From Gammaproteobacteria bacterium (GTDB lineage Bacteria > Pseudomonadota > Gammaproteobacteria > J113): a DNA stretch of 11,670 bases. The notes beneath the pieces are model-generated. The model made no database searches. It was not told the origin of the DNA and saw nothing but the letters and a program-made list of their open reading frames with translations. Positions 7,684 to 11,670 of the stretch are shown piece after piece. The translations under genes were made by a program, and so were the position numbers. The stretch is taken from the NCBI GenBank assembly GCA_003694425.1, contig RFJX01000081.1, positions 1 to 11,670 on the forward strand. The letters run 5' to 3'. Within the stretch, counting starts at the first letter, position 1, and every line of letters begins with the position of its first letter.

Positions 7684-7689
7684 TGCTAA

Positions 7690-7722
7690 CCTTTACACCT
7701 TGCCACAGGCAAGCTGTAAAGG
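7690..7722. repeat. 15-bp-stem hairpin upstream of argD
   Basis: CCTTTACACCTTGCC (7690-7704) and GGCAAGCTGTAAAGG (7708-7722) are inverted with one mismatch around the 3-nt loop ACA. It lies immediately upstream of the -35 hexamer of the candidate argD promoter and next to the second repeat family. Neither side is followed by a T-run, so it does not look like an intrinsic terminator. A protein-binding palindrome or part of a dispersed palindromic repeat are the remaining possibilities. Confidence 0.6.
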
Positions 7723-7727
7723 GGCTT

Positions 7728-7817
7728 TCGGCCATCGGCTGTCGGCTTCCAGCCATCGGGACGGCACAACACCCAGGCCCGGCAACTGACAACCGACCAC
7801 CGACAGCCGATAGCCGA
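7728..7817. repeat. Inverted pair of the GCCGATAGC-type repeat before hyuB-like gene
   Basis: The arms at 7728-7745 (TCGGCCATCGGCTGTCGG) and 7800-7817 (CCGACAGCCGATAGCCGA) are reverse complements at 17 of 18 positions and are separated by 54 bp. The segment has no gene; in translation it gives only repeat strings such as AIGCRLPAIG and NRPPTADSRPP. Related units occur at 1975-1996 and 9349-9441. The right arm stops 8 bp before the start codon of the following gene, leaving no room for a normal ribosome-binding site. Confidence 0.6.
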
Positions 7818-7825
7818 CCGCCCCG

Positions 7826-9349
7826 ATGAACCCCGTCGAACTGAGCCTCTTCAGTCATCGCCTGGCCACCATCTGTGAAGAGATGGGGGCCGTCCTGAAG
7901 CGCACGGCCATCTCACCGAACATCCGTGATCGGCTCGATTATTCCTGCGCGGTGTTCGACCCGGCCGGGGCTCTGGTGGCTCAGGCAGCGCACATCCCCG
8001 TGCACCTGGGCAGCATGGCCTTTGCCATGCGCGGCATAGTCAGTGGCCTGGAGTGGAGACCCGGAGACATGGTGGTGGTCAACGACCCCTATCTGGGAGG
8101 TACCCACCTGCCGGATGTCACCCTGATCGCCCCCCTGCACGTGGAAGGCACCCTGGTCGCCTTCGTCGCCAACCGCGCGCACCATGCCGACATCGGCGGC
8201 GGGACACCGGGCTCCATGCCGCTTTCACGGACCCTGGAGGAAGAGGGCGTGATCATACCGCCCTCTCACCTGATCCGGGAGGGGAGCGAATGTACCGGAG
8301 TCTGGGACAGGCTGCTGGGACGATTGCGCGACCCGGCCGGGGCCCGCGGGGATTTCAGGGCCCAGATCGGCGCCAACCGGAACGGTCTCGGGCGCCTCTC
8401 CCCGCTCATCGGCGCTATGGGGATCGATGCATGGCTCAGGGCCTGTGACGCCCTCAACGACTATGGCGAGGCCATCGCCCGCGCTACCCTCTCGCGGATC
8501 CCGCAAGGGGACTACCGCTTCAGCGACTGCATGGACGATGACGGGCAGGGCCGGCAGGACATCCCGATCGTTGTGGAAATGCGGGTCGCAGATGGTGAGG
8601 TGCGACTGGACTTTTCCGCCTCCGCAAGCCAGGTCCCGGGGAACATCAACTGCCCGCTCCCGGTCACGGCGGCGGCTGCTTTCTACGTCTTCCGCTGCCT
8701 CATGCCGGGTGAGGCGCCATCCTGTGCCGGTCTCTTCCGCCCTCTGCACCTGACCGTGCCCGAAGGCACCCTGCTCAACGCCCTTCCCCCTGCCGCAGTT
8801 GCGGCCGGCAATGTGGAGACGAGCAGCCGGGTGGTGGACGTGGTGCTCGGCGCCCTCCTGCAGGCGCTGCCGGAGGCAATCCCCGCTGCCAGTCAGGGGA
8901 CCATGAACAATCTGGCGATGGGCGGCCGCGACTGGGGCTACTACGAAACCATGGGCGGGGGCATGGGAGCGGGTCCCCGCTACCGGGGCCTGGACGCGGT
9001 CCAGAGCCACATGACCAACACCCTCAATACACCCGTGGAGGTCCTGGAGCGTCACCTCCCGGTATTGGTGACGCGATACGCCGTGCGCCGCGGGTCCGGA
9101 GGCCGCGGGAGGCGCCGCGGCGGTGACGGGCTGATCCGGGAATTCCGTTTCCTGCAGCCGGCCACCGTCACCCTCCTGACCGAGCGCCGCCGGCATCCAC
9201 CATGGGGCGCGGCCGGGGGCGGGGATGGATTGCCCGGGCGCAACCTCATCAACGGCGGGGAAGTGCCCGGCAAGGTCACGCTTGAGGCGCGGGAAGGGGA
9301 CCTGCTGCGGATCGAGACCCCGGGGGGTGGGGGATGGGGGCGGAAATAG
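7826..9349 (+). CDS. Hydantoinase B / oxoprolinase-family protein (HyuB-like), orphan
   Basis: This is a 507-residue protein of the HyuB / acetone-carboxylase-alpha family, the half of ATP-dependent N-methylhydantoinase or 5-oxoprolinase-type enzymes that works with a HyuA partner. The N-terminus fits the family start (MNPVEL, then EEMGAVLKRTAISPNIRDRLDYSCAVFD at about 18-45). Conserved His/Asp-rich blocks are present: VNDPYLGGTHLPD (85-97) and NRAHHADIGGGTPGS (116-130). Towards the C-terminus are the ERRRHPPWGAAGG block and a typical TPGGGGWG tail (about 499-506), so the gene looks complete. No hyuA is adjacent: argD lies behind it and a kinase ahead of it, so the partner must be elsewhere or dispensable. 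The true substrate (hydantoin, oxoproline or another cyclic amide) cannot be read from the sequence. The ATG at 7826 lacks a Shine-Dalgarno match, and the stop TAG runs into an inverted copy of the upstream repeat. Confidence 0.88.
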   Translation: MNPVELSLFSHRLATICEEMGAVLKRTAISPNIRDRLDYSCAVFDPAGALVAQAAHIPVHLGSMAFAMRGIVSGLEWRPGDMVVVNDPYLGGTHLPDVTLIAPLHVEGTLVAFVANRAHHADIGGGTPGSMPLSRTLEEEGVIIPPSHLIREGSECTGVWDRLLGRLRDPAGARGDFRAQIGANRNGLGRLSPLIGAMGIDAWLRACDALNDYGEAIARATLSRIPQGDYRFSDCMDDDGQGRQDIPIVVEMRVADGEVRLDFSASASQVPGNINCPLPVTAAAAFYVFRCLMPGEAPSCAGLFRPLHLTVPEGTLLNALPPAAVAAGNVETSSRVVDVVLGALLQALPEAIPAASQGTMNNLAMGGRDWGYYETMGGGMGAGPRYRGLDAVQSHMTNTLNTPVEVLERHLPVLVTRYAVRRGSGGRGRRRGGDGLIREFRFLQPATVTLLTERRRHPPWGAAGGGDGLPGRNLINGGEVPGKVTLEAREGDLLRIETPGGGGWGRK

Positions 9350-9441
9350 CTGTCGGCTGTCGGTCAGGACCGTAATCGCCTTCCCCACCGTGTCAAGCAT
9401 CCTTCGACCCGATTGCCGATGGCCGAGAGCCGAAGGCCGAT
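9349..9441. repeat. GCCGATAGC-type repeat units downstream of hyuB-like gene
   Basis: GCTGTCGGCTGTCGGT (9349-9364) is the inverse of ACCGACAGCCGATAGC (7799-7814) at 15 of 16 positions, so the hyuB-like gene sits between inverted copies. On its right side, GATTGCCGATGGCCGAGAGCCGAAGGCCGAT (about 9411-9441) is a run of GCCGA units. Its last 13 bases recur exactly at 1975-1987. The first unit begins at the last base of the hyuB-like stop codon. The intervening 9365-9410 shows nothing else. Confidence 0.55.
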
Positions 9442-9444
9442 GAC

Positions 9445-9477
9445 TGACCCGGCGAGGCCGTTGGCCCCGCCGGGTCA
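9445..9477. terminator. 15-bp-stem hairpin between convergent genes, overlapping the kinase stop codon
   Basis: TGACCCGGCGAGGCC (9445-9459) and GGCCCCGCCGGGTCA (9463-9477) pair with a single mismatch around the loop GTT. The last three bases of the right arm are the kinase stop codon read on the minus strand. The hairpin is very GC-rich and sits in the convergent gap, where a bidirectional terminator is expected, but neither side has a T-run. It may instead block exonucleases or act as a Rho-dependent end. Confidence 0.5.
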
Positions 9478-10761
9478 CAGCTCCTGCGAGACCCGCTCCG
9501 TGGTGGCAGTCAGACGGTAGATCAGGGTGCGCAGGAATACCTTGAGGAAGCGAACCTGGCAGTTGAGCGAGACCTGGCTGATCACCGTGGAGTTGATCTT
9601 CAGGAGCGAGGTGTCTTCCCGGGCAATGATGGTGGCGGTCCGCTTGGTCTTGGCCAGATAGCCCATCTCGCCGAAGCAGTCACCCTTTTCCAGGGAGCGC
9701 AGGTCCTTGCTCCCCTTGCGCACCGTGACGGACCCATCCACGATGATGTAGAAGGAATCGTCCAGCTCGCCTTCGACGATGATCTCCTCGCCCTCGGTGT
9801 AGTCCTGCCAGGTCGCTCCCCGGACGATCTCCCACAACTCCCCCTCCGGGAACCCCTGGAAGAAGTCCAGCTGCTTGACGGCATTGAATTTTTCCTGCTC
9901 CGAGATGTCCTGTTCGGGCCGTTCCAGATTGCTGAAGGCACGGGAGAGGTCCGCGGCCATGTCCAGGCCCATGGCATAGCGCTGTTCCCGGTCCTTGGCC
10001 AGCGCCTTGCGCACGATGGCCTCGAGTGATTCGGGCAGGTCCGGTCGTACCTCGCGCAGCGGCAGGGGGTCATCGTTGAGGATCCGGTGCACCAGGCGGG
10101 AGAAATTGTCGGCGGCAAAGGGGTGTCGACCGGTGAGCATCTCGTACATGATCACCCCCAGCGAAAAGAGGTCGGTCTGGTTGGTGACGTACTCCTCGCT
10201 TATCTGCTCGGGTGACATGTAACGGGGCGAGCCGACCATGCCCATGGGCATGGTCTCCGTGGAGTCGAGCTTGGTGATGTGGGCGATGCTGAAATCGCCG
10301 ATCTTCACGTCGCCGTCCTCGGTATAGAGGATGTTCGTGGGCTTGATGTCCCGGTGGATCACCCCCTGGCGATGGGCGTAGTCGAGGGCCTTGGCACACT
10401 TGAAGATGATCTCGACCACCTTCTCCACCGGGAGCAGGTTCTCCGGCTTGCAGAAGGGCCGGATGGTCTGCCCGCCCTTGATGTACTCCATGACGATGTA
10501 GCAGGTGTCCCCGTCCACCCCGGCATCGAAGATCCCGATGATGTTGGGATGGGTGAGCATGCCGGCGGTATGCGCCTCGTTGAAGAACATCTTGCGGTAA
10601 CGCTCGCCGGTCTCGGGGTCGTTGAGCGATTCGGCGAGGGCCACCTTGATCGCCACCGGCCGGTCGATGAACGGGTCGTGTCCCAGATAGACGATGCCCA
10701 TGTTGCCACGGCTCAGCTCCTCGATGACATCGTACTTTCCGAGTTTTCTGGGGATTTCCAT
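9475..10761 (-). CDS. Ser/Thr protein kinase fused to a cyclic-nucleotide-binding domain
   Basis: This is a 428-residue Hanks-type kinase with a C-terminal CAP_ED domain. The ATG at 10761 (MEIPRKLGKYDVIEEL) is preferred because AGGA lies about 9 nt upstream. An ATG at 10797 would add 12 residues but has no ribosome site. Numbering from 10797, the kinase domain spans about 22-285: loop LSRGNMGIVYLG (28-39), Lys51 in VAIK, Glu74, catalytic HRDIKPTNIL (148-157), DFS (168-170), the SPRYMSPEQ activation-segment end and DLFSLGVIMYEMLTGRHPF. Residues about 308-410 form the cNMP fold, with FGEMGYLAKTKRTAT (375-389) keeping the Glu and Arg that contact the cyclic phosphate in CRP/PKA-type sites. Two oddities are Ser170 for the Gly of DFG and Ser29 for the first Gly of the loop. 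No membrane segment is seen, so it is probably a cytosolic kinase gated by a cyclic nucleotide; ligand and substrates are unknown. Confidence 0.93.
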   Translation of the reverse strand: MEIPRKLGKYDVIEELSRGNMGIVYLGHDPFIDRPVAIKVALAESLNDPETGERYRKMFFNEAHTAGMLTHPNIIGIFDAGVDGDTCYIVMEYIKGGQTIRPFCKPENLLPVEKVVEIIFKCAKALDYAHRQGVIHRDIKPTNILYTEDGDVKIGDFSIAHITKLDSTETMPMGMVGSPRYMSPEQISEEYVTNQTDLFSLGVIMYEMLTGRHPFAADNFSRLVHRILNDDPLPLREVRPDLPESLEAIVRKALAKDREQRYAMGLDMAADLSRAFSNLERPEQDISEQEKFNAVKQLDFFQGFPEGELWEIVRGATWQDYTEGEEIIVEGELDDSFYIIVDGSVTVRKGSKDLRSLEKGDCFGEMGYLAKTKRTATIIAREDTSLLKINSTVISQVSLNCQVRFLKVFLRTLIYRLTATTERVSQEL

Positions 10762-10826
10762 CGTCAGGGTTCCTGCCTCCTCGACCGGTCGGCCCATCGG
10801 CCGTGACTCAGATTGAATGTTCCAAT

Positions 10827-10842
10827 GGTAACGTATGTTACC
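10827..10842. promoter_or_regulatory. Palindromic operator candidate between kinase and CBS genes
   Basis: GGTAACGTATGTTACC is an inverted repeat with perfect 6-bp arms and a 4-bp spacer. It lies about 65 bp upstream of the kinase ATG at 10761 and just upstream of the -35 of the CBS-gene promoter, so one bound dimer could affect both directions. I do not recognise the regulator. Confidence 0.4.
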
Positions 10843-10853
10843 CCGGGCGGCGA

Positions 10854-10882
10854 CTGCCAGGCCGGGGCAAACCTGCTATGAT
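10854..10882 (+). promoter_or_regulatory. Extended -10 promoter of the CBS-domain gene
   Basis: CTGCCA (10854-10859, four of six matches to TTGACA) is followed after 17 bp by TATGAT (10877-10882). A TGC directly before the hexamer makes an extended -10 element. Transcription would start near 10889-10891, giving a leader of about 105 nt. The C just upstream of TATGAT is also compatible with RpoS-type promoters, but that does not decide between the sigma factors. Confidence 0.55.
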
Positions 10883-10912
10883 TTGGTGGCACTCCGGGAT
10901 GTCCGTCCCCGG

Positions 10913-10935
10913 CCCTTCCGGAATGGCCGGAGGGG
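10913..10935 (+). promoter_or_regulatory. Leader hairpin in the CBS-gene 5' UTR
   Basis: CCCTTCCGG (10913-10921) pairs with CCGGAGGGG (10927-10935), nine pairs including one G-U, around the loop AATGG. It lies about 60 nt before the start codon within the predicted leader. No T-run follows, so it is not an obvious attenuator; a stabilising or protein-binding role is possible. Confidence 0.35.
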
Positions 10936-10994
10936 CGTATCAATCGCCCGGGAGCCGCCTGCAAAACAACAACAGTTGGGGGGGAGAGGAAGAG

Positions 10995-11429
10995 ATGCTG
11001 ACCGTTGCACAACTTCTCGAGCGCAAGGGCAACCAGGTCTGGACCATCGGGCCGGACCAGACCGTCTTCGACGCCATCGCCCTGATGGCGGAGAAACGGA
11101 TCGGCGCCCTGGCGGTGGTCGAAAACGAGGACCTGGTGGGTATCATCTCCGAACGGGACTACGCCACCAAGGTGATCCTCAGGGAGCGGCGCTCCCGGGA
11201 GACACCGGTACGCGAGATCATGAGCACCGAGCTGATCACGGTGGACGAGGGTGCCGACCTGGAAACCTGCATGAAACTGATGACGGAAAACCGGATCCGC
11301 CATCTGCCGGTCCTCGAAAACGGCCGCCTGAAGGGGATGCTCTCCATCGGGGACGTCCTCGTGGGCAGCCTGGAAGACCGGGAGAACCTGATCGAACAGT
11401 TGCAGGGCTACATCGCCGGTAACATGTGA
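10995..11429 (+). CDS. Two-CBS-domain protein
   Basis: This is a 144-residue cytosolic protein made almost entirely of a CBS pair: CBS1 at about 8-62 (VWTIGPDQTVFDAIALM, IGALAVVENEDLVGIISERDY) and CBS2 at about 72-130 (VREIMSTELITVDEGADL, RIRHLPVLENGRLKGMLSIGD). A short helical tail rich in Glu and Gln follows. CBS pairs bind adenine nucleotides such as AMP, ATP or SAM. The SERDY and SIGDV ends of the two motifs, which often touch the ribose and phosphate, are conserved. ATG at 10995 is preceded by GAGAGGAAGAG, a good ribosome site; the frame is open further upstream but without one. No enzyme domain is attached, so it probably signals nucleotide status to a partner. Similar stand-alone CBS proteins are common in proteobacteria, and their roles are mostly unproven. 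Confidence 0.92.
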   Translation: MLTVAQLLERKGNQVWTIGPDQTVFDAIALMAEKRIGALAVVENEDLVGIISERDYATKVILRERRSRETPVREIMSTELITVDEGADLETCMKLMTENRIRHLPVLENGRLKGMLSIGDVLVGSLEDRENLIEQLQGYIAGNM

Positions 11430-11550
11430 TGTGGACGGACCTCATCTCGACAGCCGCCCCTGCCATCACCATGGCGAGACTTTCCGCCCCTGCCGAACGC
11501 CTTCCCTTCCCGCCACGGCCAGGCCGGGATGACCCTCCCGAGGGATCCGG

Positions 11551-11670
11551 ATGAGTGATGCCGGCAAGGGCCGCCACGGCCGCAACCTCTCCCTGATCAT
11601 TCTCCTGGCCGTCATCGTCGGGCTGATCATCTGGTTCTGGCCGGCCAGGGTCCACGAACCGGAGCCGACC
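11551..11670 (+). CDS. N-terminal fragment of a membrane-anchored protein of unknown function (3' end outside window)
   Basis: The frame opens with ATG at 11551 after GAGGGATCCGG, an acceptable ribosome site, and stays open to the window edge (40 codons). The visible part is a short basic N-terminus (MSDAGKGRHGRN), one hydrophobic helix (LSLIILLAVIVGLIIWFW, about 13-30) and the start of a charged, proline-containing region. The pattern predicts a bitopic inner-membrane anchor with the remainder in the periplasm. Too little is present to name a family. It follows the CBS gene in the same direction after 121 bp in which I see no gene, only an 11-bp direct repeat CCGCCCCTGCC (11454-11464 and 11484-11494) and a small hairpin at 11462-11475. 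Confidence 0.6.
   Translation, partial: MSDAGKGRHGRNLSLIILLAVIVGLIIWFWPARVHEPEPT

Noticed and set aside
8225..9478. 417-codon minus-strand open frame opposite the hyuB-like gene
   Set aside because: The hyuB-like frame matches its family along the full length; the antisense frame is a GC shadow starting inside repeats.
10803..10994. 64-codon N-terminal extension of the CBS protein
   Set aside because: It would cover the palindrome and the predicted promoter, has no ribosome site, and the ATG at 10995 has a good one and begins right before the first CBS motif.

Overview
The window is high-GC chromosomal DNA of a gammaproteobacterium. The evidence is a block reading surE-pcm-nlpD-rpoS on the minus strand, which is the classical gammaproteobacterial order, together with a TonB-linked TPR gene on the left. 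The genes are GC-rich at third positions and densely packed. A purple-sulfur or sulfur-oxidising lineage (Chromatiales-like) would fit, but nothing in the window proves it. There is no rRNA, tRNA, CRISPR array, transposase or phage gene.

Layout from left to right. (1) 1-1634, plus strand: the C-terminal part of a TonB-type energy transducer, joined by an ATGA stop/start overlap to an exported TPR protein. (2) 1635-2039: a 405-bp convergent gap holding a weak terminator-like hairpin and a non-coding element whose ends are near-perfect 27-bp inverted repeats built from the unit CACGGAG. (3) 7610 down to 2040, minus strand: argD-argF-surE-pcm-nlpD-rpoS, with almost no spacing except 119 bp before rpoS. 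Two arginine-synthesis genes thus sit in front of the survival/stationary-phase cluster. (4) 7611-7825: a divergent intergenic region with a candidate argD promoter, an ARG-box-like palindrome, a 15-bp-stem hairpin and an inverted copy pair of a second repeat family. (5) 7826-9349, plus strand: a lone hydantoinase-B/oxoprolinase-family gene, tightly bracketed by inverted copies of that second repeat. (6) 9475-10761 (or 10797), minus strand: a Ser/Thr kinase fused to a cyclic-nucleotide-binding domain. (7) 10995-11429, plus strand: a small two-CBS-domain protein, divergent from the kinase, with a good extended -10 promoter and a palindrome between them. (8) 11551-end: the start of a membrane-anchored protein of unknown function.

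How the genes relate. TonB and the TPR protein probably serve an outer-membrane energy-transduction complex. The argDF-surE-pcm-nlpD-rpoS block would place two arginine-synthesis genes, a nucleotidase, protein-isoaspartate repair, an amidase activator and the general stress sigma factor on one transcript or on nested transcripts. The kinase and CBS proteins both carry nucleotide-sensing domain types and share a 233-bp divergent promoter region, so joint regulation is possible but is inference.

I see no convincing entirely new multi-gene system. The points most worth a second look are the kinase with Ser in place of Gly in the DFG motif and in the glycine-rich loop, the repeat-bracketed orphan hyuB-like gene, and the CACGGAG inverted-repeat element.
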